DNA of 64,000 nucleotides from Thiotrichaceae bacterium UBA4486 (lineage in GTDB: Bacteria > Pseudomonadota > Gammaproteobacteria > Eutrophobiales > Eutrophobiaceae): NCBI GenBank assembly GCA_002389045.1, contig DGNS01000009.1:1-64000 (forward strand), given 5' to 3'. The notes under the pieces are model-generated. The model worked only from the letters and a program-made list of their open reading frames with translations. It ran no database searches and had not been told where the DNA came from. The position numbers and the translations under genes are program-made. Below are positions 34,818-44,263 of the stretch, one piece after another (positions within the stretch are counted from its first letter, which is position 1; every line of letters starts with the position of its first letter).

Positions 34818-35891
34818 TCAATCAAACCAGGGCGGCAACCCGATGAGGACGAAAACCGCGGCAACGATCAGCCAGACAATGGTAATCGGTATAAAAATCT
34901 TCCAGCCCAGTCGCATGATCTGGTCATATCGATAGCGCGGAAACGTGGCGCGAAACCAGAGAAACAGGAACAGGAAAAATGAAATCTTGACCAGCAACCA
35001 GAACAGGCCGGGTTCCCCCAGTATCGGGATCATCTCCGGGAAAGGCGACAGCCAGCCGCCGAAAAACAGGATCGATGTCAGTGCGGCGATCATGATCATG
35101 TTGGCGTATTCCGCCATGAAAAATACGGAAAAGGCCATGCCGCTGTAATCGACGTGAAAACCGGCAACGATTTCGGATTCGCCCTCGGCGACATCGAACG
35201 GCGCCCGGTTGGTTTCGGCTACGCCCGAGATAAAATAAATCACGCACAACGGCAGTAACGGCAACCAGAACCAGTGTACCAGCCAGCCTTCCTGGGCTGC
35301 GACGATCTCACCCATATTGAGACTGCCTGAAGCTATCAGCACACCCACCAGGGCGAATCCCATGGCAATTTCGTAGGCCACGATCTGCGCTGCCGACCGC
35401 ATCGCGCCCAGAAACGCGTATTTCGAATTGGATGCCCAGCCGGCAATGATGATCCCGTAGACAGACAGGGAGGTCAGCGCAAGGATATACAACAGACCGG
35501 CGTTAATGTCCGCCAGCACCAGGTGGTCATTGAACGGGATCACGGCCCATGCCGCCAGTGACGGGGCCAGCGATAATACCGGTGCAATGATAAAAAGATT
35601 GCGGTTGGCGCCGGTGGGAATGATGATTTCCTTGAAGATGAGCTTCAGGGCATCGGCAATTGGCTGCAACCAGCCGCGCGGCCCGACCCGGTTTGGCCCG
35701 ATCCGGCACTGTATGTAGCCGATGATCTTGCGTTCGGCAAAGGTTATGTAGGCTACAGCCAGCAGCAAGGGTGTCAGTATCAATGTGATCTTGAACACCG
35801 TTTCGAAAGTCAGATAGGTGATGCGGTGCATGCTCTCCGGCACCAGGGGCATGAGTGTGGCATCCAGCAGGCTGTGCAACAGTTCTATCAT
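34818..35891 (-). CDS. nuoH: NADH-quinone oxidoreductase subunit H
   Basis: 357 residues, eight to nine helices, forms much of the quinone chamber. Family motifs: AERKIIGYIQCRIGPNRVGPRGWLQPIADALKL and ETNRAPFDVAEGESEIVAGFHVDYSGMAF. It starts 2 bp after the nuoG stop. Confidence 0.97.
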   Translation of the reverse strand: MIELLHSLLDATLMPLVPESMHRITYLTFETVFKITLILTPLLLAVAYITFAERKIIGYIQCRIGPNRVGPRGWLQPIADALKLIFKEIIIPTGANRNLFIIAPVLSLAPSLAAWAVIPFNDHLVLADINAGLLYILALTSLSVYGIIIAGWASNSKYAFLGAMRSAAQIVAYEIAMGFALVGVLIASGSLNMGEIVAAQEGWLVHWFWLPLLPLCVIYFISGVAETNRAPFDVAEGESEIVAGFHVDYSGMAFSVFFMAEYANMIMIAALTSILFFGGWLSPFPEMIPILGEPGLFWLLVKISFFLFLFLWFRATFPRYRYDQIMRLGWKIFIPITIVWLIVAAVFVLIGLPPWFD

Positions 35892-35893
35892 GA

Positions 35894-38284
35894 TCAGTTC
35901 TGCGCTTTTCCCGCTGTAATCAGCCCGAACCAGTGCGACAATCCCTCAACAGCGGGCTGGCCGGCAGGTATATAGCAGCAGCCATCCGCTACCGATTCAT
36001 TCAGAATCAGCGGCAGCACTGCGCTACCGGCGTCCTGTTCTATATGAACATCCTCTCCTTCCTGAATGTGTAATTGTTCAGCCGTGATGCGGTTCATCAT
36101 CACCCCCTGAATGCCCGCGACCGCGGTCTGCTGCAACGCCTTGCCGCGGCGAACCAGTGCATCCACGGCATAGATGGGGCGCAGCGTAATACGCTCAAGC
36201 GTCTGCAAAATGGCCGGCAGGGACGCCGGCAACGGCGCGGGCCGGGCCGTTGCCGGGATCGTGGATTCAATTGCCGGCAGGATGTCGGTCTGTATATCGG
36301 CAATGGATTGATAGTCGAACCCCTCAAGACCCAGTTCATTACCCAGTATGCGCCATGCCCGCCAGCCAGGACGTATCTCTTCGGCAGGCTTGATTGCCTG
36401 TTTAAAGCCCTGCACGCGGCCTTCGATATTCACAAACGAACCTTCGTTTTCCGCGAACTGGGCAACAGGAAGCAGCACATCCGCCACTGATTCCAGTTCC
36501 TCGCTGCGATAACCGCTGAAGGCGACCACGAAATCGGCGGACTGCAAGGCTGCTGTTAGCGCCGCCGGGTTGATACAATCCTGCCCCGGTTCGATGTTGT
36601 AAAGAATATAGGCGGATAAGGATTGTTCGATCATGTCGGCGGCATGCAAACCTTCTTCTGCCGCGGGTTTACCGGCTACTGAACGGTGCGGGACGATGCC
36701 GGCCAGCCAGGCCCCGGCGCTATTGGCGCCATCGGGGAGGTAACCCGCTTTTGCGGAAGTCAGTTCCGCCAGTCGAAGCACCAGGCTGTCAAGAAGAGCG
36801 CGATTTGGATGCGCCTGTACCGTATCACCGAGGATGATGCCGGTGTTGCTGCTATCGATCAGTGTCTGCGCCATGTGTTGGTGCTGTTCATTGCACTCGA
36901 TGGCATTGATTAATGCCGCCACAGCATTGGCCGGTTCGGTTCCGGTGATGTCAAAGGCGGCTTTCAGAAGCGCCGCAAGATGATGAGCCATGGCCGAAGG
37001 CCGGCAAACGATCCTGCTGTCCAGATCAAAATTGAAATCACAGGCCAGTGGATTAATCGTCATGACCCTGGCGCCTTTCAGGGCTGCTTTACGGATACGG
37101 TGATTGATCAGCGGCACTTCGCGCCTGGGTTCGGATCCCACGATGAGAATAGCGTCATTGAGTTCGAGTTCGCTGACCCTCTGACCCAGCCAGGGAAACA
37201 GCCCATCCTGTTGCGGATAACTGAAATCCGTTTGCCGCATACGGTGATCGATATTGTGGCAACCGAACCCCCTGAGCACTTTCTGCAACAGGTAGTATTC
37301 CTCGTTGGTGGAGGATGCCGACACCAGTGCACCGATGCGCCCGGCACCGTCGCGTTCGCGCACCTGTTTCAGTCTGTCGGCGACGGCCCGCAGCGCCTCG
37401 CTCCAGTCAATCTCCTGCCACTGACCCTCGCTGTTTTTCAGCATCGGTCTGAGCAGGCGGTCCTCGCTGTACAGTCCCTCGTAACTGAAACGGTCACGAT
37501 CGGACAACCAGACCTCGTTAACCGCTTCATTGGCGCCCGGGACAACCCGCTTGATTCGGTTATTATGGATATGTACCTCGACGTTGGATCCGAGGCAATC
37601 ATGCGGGGCAATACCCCGGCATTGCTGCATTTCCCAGGCACGCGCGGAATAACGAAACGGTTTCGAGGTCAGCGCACCCACCGGGCACAAATCAATGACA
37701 TTACCGGACAGTTCCGAGTTCATGCTTTTTTCGACGTAGGTGCCGATGGTCATATTCTCACCGCGGCCGGTAGCGCCCAGTTCCCGCAATCCGGCGATTT
37801 CCTCACCAAAGCGCACACAGCGGGTGCAGTGAATACAGCGGGTCATGTCTGTCTGTACCAGCGGTCCGATGTCCTTGTCCTTAACGACGCGCTTTGTTTC
37901 CTGGTATTGCGAGACGTCATTGCCGAATCCCATGGCCAGATCCTGGAGTTCGCATTCACCACCCTGATCGCAAATCGGACAATCCAGCGGATGGTTGATG
38001 AGCAGGAATTCCATGACCGACTTTTGCGCACCAAGCGCCAGCGCGGATCGCGTGCGCACCACCATGCCGTCCATCACCGGCGTGGCACAGGCCGGTAACG
38101 GCTTCGGCGCCTTTTCCACATCGACGAGACACATGCGGCAGTTGGCGGCCACGGACAACTTGTCGTGATAGCAAAAACGCGGCACATAGATATCATTCTG
38201 ATCAGTCACCTCGATCAGCATCTGACCCTTGCGCGCCGGCAACGGCTTGCCATCCACCTCAATGGTTATCCGGTCATCTGACAT
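35894..38284 (-). CDS. nuoG: NADH-quinone oxidoreductase subunit G
   Basis: 796 residues, iron-sulfur subunit of the NADH-oxidising arm. 2Fe-2S ligands C38, C49, C52, C66; His/Cys 4Fe-4S ligands H98, C102, C105, C111; third cluster C150, C153, C156, C200. After ~220 comes the molybdopterin-oxidoreductase-like domain that has lost its cofactor role in complex I. Normal length for a short NuoG. Confidence 0.96.
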   Translation of the reverse strand: MSDDRITIEVDGKPLPARKGQMLIEVTDQNDIYVPRFCYHDKLSVAANCRMCLVDVEKAPKPLPACATPVMDGMVVRTRSALALGAQKSVMEFLLINHPLDCPICDQGGECELQDLAMGFGNDVSQYQETKRVVKDKDIGPLVQTDMTRCIHCTRCVRFGEEIAGLRELGATGRGENMTIGTYVEKSMNSELSGNVIDLCPVGALTSKPFRYSARAWEMQQCRGIAPHDCLGSNVEVHIHNNRIKRVVPGANEAVNEVWLSDRDRFSYEGLYSEDRLLRPMLKNSEGQWQEIDWSEALRAVADRLKQVRERDGAGRIGALVSASSTNEEYYLLQKVLRGFGCHNIDHRMRQTDFSYPQQDGLFPWLGQRVSELELNDAILIVGSEPRREVPLINHRIRKAALKGARVMTINPLACDFNFDLDSRIVCRPSAMAHHLAALLKAAFDITGTEPANAVAALINAIECNEQHQHMAQTLIDSSNTGIILGDTVQAHPNRALLDSLVLRLAELTSAKAGYLPDGANSAGAWLAGIVPHRSVAGKPAAEEGLHAADMIEQSLSAYILYNIEPGQDCINPAALTAALQSADFVVAFSGYRSEELESVADVLLPVAQFAENEGSFVNIEGRVQGFKQAIKPAEEIRPGWRAWRILGNELGLEGFDYQSIADIQTDILPAIESTIPATARPAPLPASLPAILQTLERITLRPIYAVDALVRRGKALQQTAVAGIQGVMMNRITAEQLHIQEGEDVHIEQDAGSAVLPLILNESVADGCCYIPAGQPAVEGLSHWFGLITAGKAQN

Positions 38285-38343
38285 CTGTTTCTGTACCCGT
38301 TATCTGCACTCTATTCTCTGTTGTCTGTAGTCTGTAGTCTGAT
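38282..38343. repeat. Degenerate heptamer array at the nuoF-nuoG junction
   Basis: Imperfect 7-bp units (TCTGTAG, TCTGTTG, ATCTGTT) fill the spacer from the nuoG start to the nuoF stop. Less regular than the array at 34222, so probably older. Confidence 0.55.
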
Positions 38344-39642
38344 TCAAGCCGCATCATCAACGCCGTCCACGATACTGCGACCCTTGTGTTCCACCATGTA
38401 GGCGAACTCATCATGAAATTGCTTGAGAAAACTCTGCACCGGCCAGGCCGCGGCATCGCCGAGAGCGCAGATGGTCCGGCCCTCGATCTTGTTGGCGACA
38501 TCGACCAGCTTGTCGAGGTCATTCATGGTCGCCTCGCCATCCAGAATCCGACCAAGCATGCGGTACAGCCAGCCGGTGCCTTCGCGGCAGGGCGTGCACT
38601 GGCCGCAGGATTCGGCGGAATAAAACCGCGATATACGTCTCAAGGTACGCACCATGCAGGTGGTCTCGTCCATGACAATGACCGCACCCGAACCCAGCGA
38701 CGAACCGGCATTCCTGATCGAGTCATAATCCATTCGTGCATCCATCATGACCTCACCGCGGACCACGGGGACCGATGAACCACCGGGGATCACGGCCTTG
38801 AGCCGGCGGCCTTTCCAGACACCGCCGGCCATTTCCAGCAATTCACGGAAAGGCATGCCCATGGGCACTTCGAAGTTACCGGGTCTGCTGACGTGACCGC
38901 TGACCGAAAAACACTTGGTGCCGCCGCTGTTCGGCACGCCCTGGTCGAGAAACCAGTGATAACCCTTGCGGATAATGGTCGGCACAGAGGCGAAGCTTTC
39001 CGTGTTATTGATCGTGGTCGGTTTGCCATAAAGACCGAAATTGGCCGGGAACGGCGGTTTAAAACGCGGCATACCTTTCTTGCCTTCGAGAGATTCCAGT
39101 AACGCGGTTTCCTCGCCGCAGATATAGGCGCCGGCACCAAGGCTGGTGATAATATCGATGTTGATGCCCGTGCCCTGGATATCCCGGCCCAGATAACCCT
39201 CGTCATAGGCTTCTTTCAGCGCCTGCTCAAAACGTTCATAAGGTTCGTCCATGAACTCGCCACGCAGGTAATTGTAACCGCGCTCGGCACCCATGGCGTA
39301 ACAGGCAATGGTCATGCCCTCCACCAGGCTGTGGGGATTAAAGCGCAGGATGTCGCGGTCCTTGCAGGTACCCGGTTCGCTTTCGTCGGAATTACACACG
39401 ACATACTTGGGATTGGGCGCCGAGGCCATGAAACTCCACTTCAGGCCTGTGGGGAATCCGGCGCCGCCACGGCCACGCAGACCTGACTGCTTGACTACTT
39501 CCAGCACATCAGCAGGTGAAATCTTCTCACGCAGAATCTTTTTCCAGGCTTCCCAGCCACCGACGCGATAATAGTTTTCCAGCGTCCATGGCTGGTCAAA
39601 CTGCAGCGTTGCGTAACATACCTGGTTAATATCAGTCATCAC
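38344..39642 (-). CDS. nuoF: NADH-quinone oxidoreductase subunit F
   Basis: 432 residues, the NADH- and FMN-binding subunit. NADH-binding GRGGAGFPTG at 57-66, FMN-site GAGAYICGEETALLESLEG, and the 4Fe-4S motif SCGQCTPCREGTGW with a later Cys in TICALGDAAAWP. It starts 2 bp after the nuoE stop. Confidence 0.97.
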   Translation of the reverse strand: MMTDINQVCYATLQFDQPWTLENYYRVGGWEAWKKILREKISPADVLEVVKQSGLRGRGGAGFPTGLKWSFMASAPNPKYVVCNSDESEPGTCKDRDILRFNPHSLVEGMTIACYAMGAERGYNYLRGEFMDEPYERFEQALKEAYDEGYLGRDIQGTGINIDIITSLGAGAYICGEETALLESLEGKKGMPRFKPPFPANFGLYGKPTTINNTESFASVPTIIRKGYHWFLDQGVPNSGGTKCFSVSGHVSRPGNFEVPMGMPFRELLEMAGGVWKGRRLKAVIPGGSSVPVVRGEVMMDARMDYDSIRNAGSSLGSGAVIVMDETTCMVRTLRRISRFYSAESCGQCTPCREGTGWLYRMLGRILDGEATMNDLDKLVDVANKIEGRTICALGDAAAWPVQSFLKQFHDEFAYMVEHKGRSIVDGVDDAA

Positions 39643-39644
39643 AG

Positions 39645-40139
39645 CTAATCCAGTTCGTCAATAATCTCATCGACCTTCTCGGTAGTGAGATTTTCATAAA
39701 ATTTGTGATCCACCATCATCATCGGCGCCCCGCAACACGCGGCCAGGCATTCCTCTTCCTGTTTCAGAAACACGCGGCCATCCGCGGTGGATTCGCCGAC
39801 CTTGATACCGAGCTTGTTCTCGATATGCCGGATGATGTCATCACCACCGCGCAGCATGCAGGACACATTATTGCAAACCGATATGCTGTGCCGACCCACC
39901 GGCCGGGTTTCCAGCATGGAATAAAAACTTGCGACCTCGTAGACCTCAATCGGCGCCAGGTCCAGGTATTCCGCCACGGCGTCCATGAGTCCGGTGGTAA
40001 GGAAACCCTGGTTTTCATGCTGCACTTCGCGTAACGCCGCCAGCACCGCCGATCGTTGCTGACCCTGTGGATACTTTTTGATCCAGCGGTCAATCTCGGC
40101 TTTGGTGTGCTCGCTGAGCTGTGGCGTTGTCTCAGTCAT
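39645..40139 (-). CDS. nuoE: NADH-quinone oxidoreductase subunit E
   Basis: 164 residues, thioredoxin-like 2Fe-2S subunit. Ligands C89, C94, C131, C135 (SVCNNVSC and CLAACCGAP). The start at ATG 40139 (MTETTPQLSEHTK) gives the usual length; the frame continues 21 codons upstream without family support. With NuoF it forms the NADH dehydrogenase tip. Confidence 0.95.
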   Translation of the reverse strand: MTETTPQLSEHTKAEIDRWIKKYPQGQQRSAVLAALREVQHENQGFLTTGLMDAVAEYLDLAPIEVYEVASFYSMLETRPVGRHSISVCNNVSCMLRGGDDIIRHIENKLGIKVGESTADGRVFLKQEEECLAACCGAPMMMVDHKFYENLTTEKVDEIIDELD

Positions 40140-40233
40140 ACAGGATGCGATTCGTATTGAGTGTATATGCCCATACATGAGCATCTTGAAAATTTGATAC
40201 AACGAAATCCCGGGAGAAAAGCCGCCACTGACA

Positions 40234-41487
40234 TCATCGGTCTATCTCCCCGAAGACAATATCCTGCGTCCCTATAACCGCCACCACGTCCGCCAGCATA
40301 TGTCCACGCACCATCTCATCCATGGCCGAAATATGGGCGAACCCGGCCGCGCGAATTTTGACGCGATAGGGTTTGTTGGCGCCATCGGAAATCAGGTAGA
40401 TACCGAACTCGCCCTTGGGATGCTCGATGGCGCTGTAGACTTCACCTTCGGGCACGCAGTAGCCCTCGGTAAACAGTTTGAAATGGTGAATGAGCGATTC
40501 CATGTCATCTTTCATTACCTCGCGCTTCGGCGGGGTGATCTTGTGATCATCCAGGACCACGGGGCCGGGATTGTCACGCAGCCATTTTATGCACTGCCTG
40601 ATGATGTTATTGGACTGGCGCATTTCCTCCATGCGCACGAGATAACGGTCATAACAGTCACCGTTGACGCCCACGGGTATATCGAAATCCATATCGGCGT
40701 AGACTTCGTAGGGTTGTTTCTTGCGCAGATCCCATTCCACGCCGGAGCCACGCAACATGGGACCGGTGAATCCCAGTTGCATTGCACGTTCGGGGCTGAC
40801 CACGCCGATACCCACGGTACGCTGTTTCCAGATGCGATTATCTGTCAGCAGGGTTTCATATTGATCCACGCACTCCGGAAAACGATTGGTAAAGTCCTCG
40901 AGAAAATCCAGCAGACTACCCTGGCGGGCCTCGTTAATCACCTTTGTATCGGCATCGGAACGCCATGTGGACTCGCGGTATTGAGGCATGGTGTCCGGCA
41001 GATCACGCGCGACCCCGCCCGGACGATAATAAGTGGCATGCATGCGGGTACCGGAGACGGCTTCGTAGCAATCCATCAAATCCTCGCGTTCACGAAAACA
41101 GTACAAAAACATGGTCATGGCGCCGATGTCCAGGCCATGGGCACCCAGCCACATGAGGTGATTGAGGATCCGGGTGATTTCATCGAACATGACGCGAATG
41201 TACTGCGCACGCAACGGCGGTTTGATGCCCAGCAGCTTTTCAATCGCCAGCACGTAGGCGTGCTCATTGCACATCATGGACACATAGTCGAGGCGATCCA
41301 TGTAGCCGATGCTCTGGTTGAACGGCTTGCTTTCCGCGAGTTTTTCAGTAGCCCTGTGCAGCAGGCCGACGTGAGGGTCGGCACGCACTATCACTTCACC
41401 GTCCATCTCCAGCACCAGGCGCAACACACCATGAGCCGCGGGATGCTGCGGCCCGAAATTCATGGTCATGTTACGTATTTCCGGCAT
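40234..41487 (-). CDS. nuoD: NADH-quinone oxidoreductase subunit D
   Basis: 417 residues, the 49-kDa-type subunit that lines the quinone site with NuoB. Motifs: NFGPQHPAAHGVLRLVLEMDGE at the start, ADPHVGLLHRATEKLAE, and the C-terminal DIVFGEIDR. Separate from nuoC, unlike the nuoCD fusion of enterobacteria and pseudomonads. Confidence 0.97.
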   Translation of the reverse strand: MPEIRNMTMNFGPQHPAAHGVLRLVLEMDGEVIVRADPHVGLLHRATEKLAESKPFNQSIGYMDRLDYVSMMCNEHAYVLAIEKLLGIKPPLRAQYIRVMFDEITRILNHLMWLGAHGLDIGAMTMFLYCFREREDLMDCYEAVSGTRMHATYYRPGGVARDLPDTMPQYRESTWRSDADTKVINEARQGSLLDFLEDFTNRFPECVDQYETLLTDNRIWKQRTVGIGVVSPERAMQLGFTGPMLRGSGVEWDLRKKQPYEVYADMDFDIPVGVNGDCYDRYLVRMEEMRQSNNIIRQCIKWLRDNPGPVVLDDHKITPPKREVMKDDMESLIHHFKLFTEGYCVPEGEVYSAIEHPKGEFGIYLISDGANKPYRVKIRAAGFAHISAMDEMVRGHMLADVVAVIGTQDIVFGEIDR

Positions 41488-41587
41488 ATTCGTTGTGTTC
41501 CTGTCTGATGCTAACTGTTTTCATTCAAAATAATGTGAATAGTGACTGGTGATTCGCGAATAGAATCAAACCACCAAAGACGATTCT

Positions 41588-41692
41588 CCAATCACCATTC
41601 ACCATTATCTGTTCACTGTTCACTGTTCACTGTTCACTGTTTACTGTTCACTGTTTACTGCAGACTGTTCACCGTTCACTGCAGACTGCGCC
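41588..41692. repeat. Heptamer array at the nuoC-nuoD junction, running into nuoC
   Basis: About 15 units of CTGTTCA/CTGTTTA/CTGCAGA/CCATTCA. Since 3 x 7 bp equals 7 codons, the part inside nuoC encodes a 7-residue repeat at the C-terminus (QSAVNGE, QSAVNSE, Q then stop). The nuoC stop is at 41641-41643. Confidence 0.85.
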
Positions 41693-42363
41693 CTATCCAC
41701 GTCCTCATAACGGTTGTCGTGGCGAATCACTTTCGGAACCAGCACCCGATTGGTAATGGTGACCGGCTGGTAAATCACCCGCTGTTTTTCGGTGTCATAA
41801 CGAACCTCGACATTGCCCTCCAGGGGAAAATCCTTGCGGAATGGATGACCGATAAAACCGTAGTCCGTCAGCAAGCGCCGTAAATCCGGATGACCGGAAA
41901 AAAGTATCCCGTATAAATCGAATGCCTCGCGTTCATACCAGTTTGCGGATGCCCAGATACCCACAACCGTGGCCACCACCGGCGGCTCGCTATGGATCCG
42001 GCATCGCACACGCAAACGCCGGTTATGCTGCAATGACAACAGGTGATATACCACGGCGAAACGGTAATCCCTGTGTTTGTGATCATCATAGGCGCCCTTG
42101 CTGACCCCGCGGCTGAATCCCGTAATCGAAGTCGATTCGGTCTCCCACTCGGCCTGACCATAAGTGGCATAGTCCACGCCGCAGAGATCGACAAGCTGCC
42201 GAAAGGCGAAATCTTCATCATTACAAAGAGACCGGCACAAATCGATCAGGTGTTCCGGTTCAACCTCGACACTGACCTCATCATGGGCTGCATAGCAGTC
42301 AAGGATGAGATCATCAAAGCGCTGGTTAAGGGCCGCGACAAGGGCATCGTTTGACTTCGACAT
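41641..42363 (-). CDS. nuoC: NADH-quinone oxidoreductase subunit C
   Basis: 240 residues, the 30-kDa-type subunit that docks on NuoD. Family signature in ANWYEREAFDLYGILFSGHPDLRRLLTDYGFIGHPFRKDFPLEG. After the conserved core ends (~222) comes a tail made of two 7-residue repeats encoded by heptamer DNA, which is not part of the normal subunit. Confidence 0.96.
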   Translation of the reverse strand: MSKSNDALVAALNQRFDDLILDCYAAHDEVSVEVEPEHLIDLCRSLCNDEDFAFRQLVDLCGVDYATYGQAEWETESTSITGFSRGVSKGAYDDHKHRDYRFAVVYHLLSLQHNRRLRVRCRIHSEPPVVATVVGIWASANWYEREAFDLYGILFSGHPDLRRLLTDYGFIGHPFRKDFPLEGNVEVRYDTEKQRVIYQPVTITNRVLVPKVIRHDNRYEDVDRAQSAVNGEQSAVNSEQ

Positions 42364-42375
42364 GGGTGCTGTCAG

Positions 42376-42888
42376 TTAGCGCGCAATGGTATTGGTGCGC
42401 CTTATTTTCTTTTGTAACTGCATGATGCCGAACAGCAGCGCCTCGGCCGTGGGCGGACAACCCGGCACGTAAATATCCACGGGAACGATGCGGTCACAGC
42501 CGCGCGTTACCGCGTAGGAATAGTGATAATAGCCACCGCCATTGGCACAGGAGCCCATGGAAATCACCCAGCGTGGCTCGGCCATCTGGTCATAGACCTT
42601 GCGCAGGGCCGGCGCCATCTTATTTACCAGCGTCCCGGCCACGATCATGACATCGGATTGCCGGGGGCTGGGACGAAAGACGATACCAAAGCGGTCCAGG
42701 TCGTAACGCGAGGCGCCGGCGTGCATCATCTCGACCGCACAGCAGGCCAGTCCGAAAGTCATCGGCCACATGGAACCCGTGCGTGCCCAGTTGACCAGGC
42801 TGTCCACGGAGGTGGTGACTATGCCCGGTTCGTGAACCTTGCCCTCGAGTTCCACTTCTACTCCCATTCCAGTGCTCCCTTGCGCCAC
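42376..42888 (-). CDS. nuoB: NADH-quinone oxidoreductase subunit B
   Basis: 170 residues, carries the last cluster (N2) before quinone. 4Fe-4S ligands are the tandem C49-C50 (ACCAVEMM), C114 (SMGSC) and C144 (VPGCPPTAEALL). Overlaps the nuoA end by 31 bp. Confidence 0.97.
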   Translation of the reverse strand: MAQGSTGMGVEVELEGKVHEPGIVTTSVDSLVNWARTGSMWPMTFGLACCAVEMMHAGASRYDLDRFGIVFRPSPRQSDVMIVAGTLVNKMAPALRKVYDQMAEPRWVISMGSCANGGGYYHYSYAVTRGCDRIVPVDIYVPGCPPTAEALLFGIMQLQKKIRRTNTIAR

Positions 42889-43226
42889 TCGTAAATAAAG
42901 CCAACCACCAGCACACCGAGGAAGATCATCATGGCCGTAAATCCGGCCATACCGATATCTCCCAGGGCCACGGCCCAGGGAAACAGAAAGGCGATCTCCA
43001 GATCAAAAATAATAAAGAGGATGGCGACCAGGTAGTAACGCACGTCGAATTTCATGCGGGCGTCTTCGAAAGCATCAAAACCGCATTCGTACGGTGACTG
43101 CTTTTCGGCATCGGAACGGGCATGTCCCATCAGCTTGCCCAGCAGTAACCCGATACCCACCATAATGCCACCGAGGATCAGCCCCAGGGCGATAAATATC
43201 AGGATTGGAAAGTAATTCTCAAGCAT
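42858..43226 (-). CDS. nuoA: NADH-quinone oxidoreductase subunit A
   Basis: 122 residues, three helices, homologous to ND3. The conserved loop KQSPYECGFDAFEDARMKFDVRYYLVAILFIIFDLE is intact. The start at ATG 43226 (MLENYFPIL) matches the family; a TTG at 43256 would add ten residues. First gene of the nuo operon, transcribed away from the ada-like gene; the 160 bp upstream should hold its promoter. Confidence 0.96.
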   Translation of the reverse strand: MLENYFPILIFIALGLILGGIMVGIGLLLGKLMGHARSDAEKQSPYECGFDAFEDARMKFDVRYYLVAILFIIFDLEIAFLFPWAVALGDIGMAGFTAMMIFLGVLVVGFIYEWRKGALEWE

Positions 43227-43387
43227 GGCAGCTAACGGGCCCGGATATGTAGACAACTCTTCATCTCAGGTTGCGAATTCTATCAGTTGTGCATTGCGGT
43301 GGAAAGCCGCATATCAGCAATAATTTGTATAAAAATTGATTCAAGTCATAATGTTAGAGATCAAATAGATCCTCGTAATTACTTGTC

Positions 43388-43540
43388 ATGAAATCGTATT
43401 TATGGCATGCGGCTGAAATGGTTCCTGTACCTGGAGCGGCGCCGGTGGAGACTGTTACAATTGAAGCTGTAAACACACTCTGCGTCGGCTGGCCAGAGAC
43501 GATGATGGCTTCAGAAACTAATCCAAAGCAGCGGAGATAA
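43388..43540 (+). CDS. Possible small upstream frame before the ada-like gene
   Basis: A 50-codon frame (MKSYLWHAAEMVPVPG...) ends 3 bp before the ada-like ATG, and the likely ribosome site of that gene (GGAGA) lies in its last codons. It has no clear ribosome site of its own and no recognised family. It may be a leader peptide or chance. Confidence 0.2.
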   Translation: MKSYLWHAAEMVPVPGAAPVETVTIEAVNTLCVGWPETMMASETNPKQRR

Positions 43541-43543
43541 TCC

Positions 43544-44263
43544 ATGAAGACCGAACAGATACGGACCGTGACTTACACCGAATCCGGGCCGGAGTCTCTC
43601 GCGCCGGAATTTGGCTGCAAAGACTCTGACCATCATTCCGATGAGCCACACATTCATGTACCCGATATGAACACACCACCTGACCCGCGCGGTATGAATA
43701 TCGAAATACACTACGCGGTCGGTGAATGCTCGCTGGGTTGCATTCTCGTTGCCGGCAGTGCGCAGGGCGCTCTGGCCATCTCGCTCGGGGATGATCCTGA
43801 ACTGCTCGTGCGCGAACTGCAGCAACGCTATCCGCAATCTGCGCTCTCGGGCGGAGACCCCGGCAATGAAAAGCGGGCTGAACTGGTTGCGGATTACGTG
43901 GAACGACCGGTCGGGCGGCTCGCTCTGCCACTTCATATTCGCGGCACGGCATTTCAACGACAGGTCTGGCACGCATTAATGCAAATCCCCGCCGGTGATA
44001 CGGTCAGCTACGGCGCGCTTGCCCGGCATATCGGCAGGCCCGGCGCTTCCAGGGCGGTGGCAGCCGCCTGCGCGGCCAACACCCTGGCGGTAGCCATCCC
44101 CTGCCACCGGGTAATCAGAAGCGATGGTGCCCTGTCCGGTTATCGCTGGGGTGTGGATCGCAAACGCATCTTGCTCAATCGCGAAGCAACACTCGCGAAT
44201 ACCGGTAACCGCATCGAAGCATGGGACAGCCCACGAACACAGTGGATGCAGATTACCGGTTAG
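43544..44263 (+). CDS. Methylated-DNA-protein cysteine methyltransferase (Ada C-terminal type)
   Basis: 239 residues. Suicide repair protein that takes the methyl group from O6-methylguanine. The active-site PCHRV (Cys ~186) in LAVAIPCHRVIRSDGALSGYRWGVDRKR closely follows the C-terminal half of E. coli Ada, and the LGCILVAGSAQGALAISLGDDPELLVREL ribonuclease-like domain precedes it. The Zn and AraC-type regulatory domains of Ada are absent; an unrelated ~50-residue polar N-terminus stands in their place. Overlaps alkB by 43 bp. Confidence 0.9.
   Translation: MKTEQIRTVTYTESGPESLAPEFGCKDSDHHSDEPHIHVPDMNTPPDPRGMNIEIHYAVGECSLGCILVAGSAQGALAISLGDDPELLVRELQQRYPQSALSGGDPGNEKRAELVADYVERPVGRLALPLHIRGTAFQRQVWHALMQIPAGDTVSYGALARHIGRPGASRAVAAACAANTLAVAIPCHRVIRSDGALSGYRWGVDRKRILLNREATLANTGNRIEAWDSPRTQWMQITG

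Noticed and set aside
43354..43545. 63-codon minus-strand frame upstream of nuoA
   Set aside because: No ribosome site, no family resemblance, and it overlaps the likely promoter and leader of the ada-like gene.
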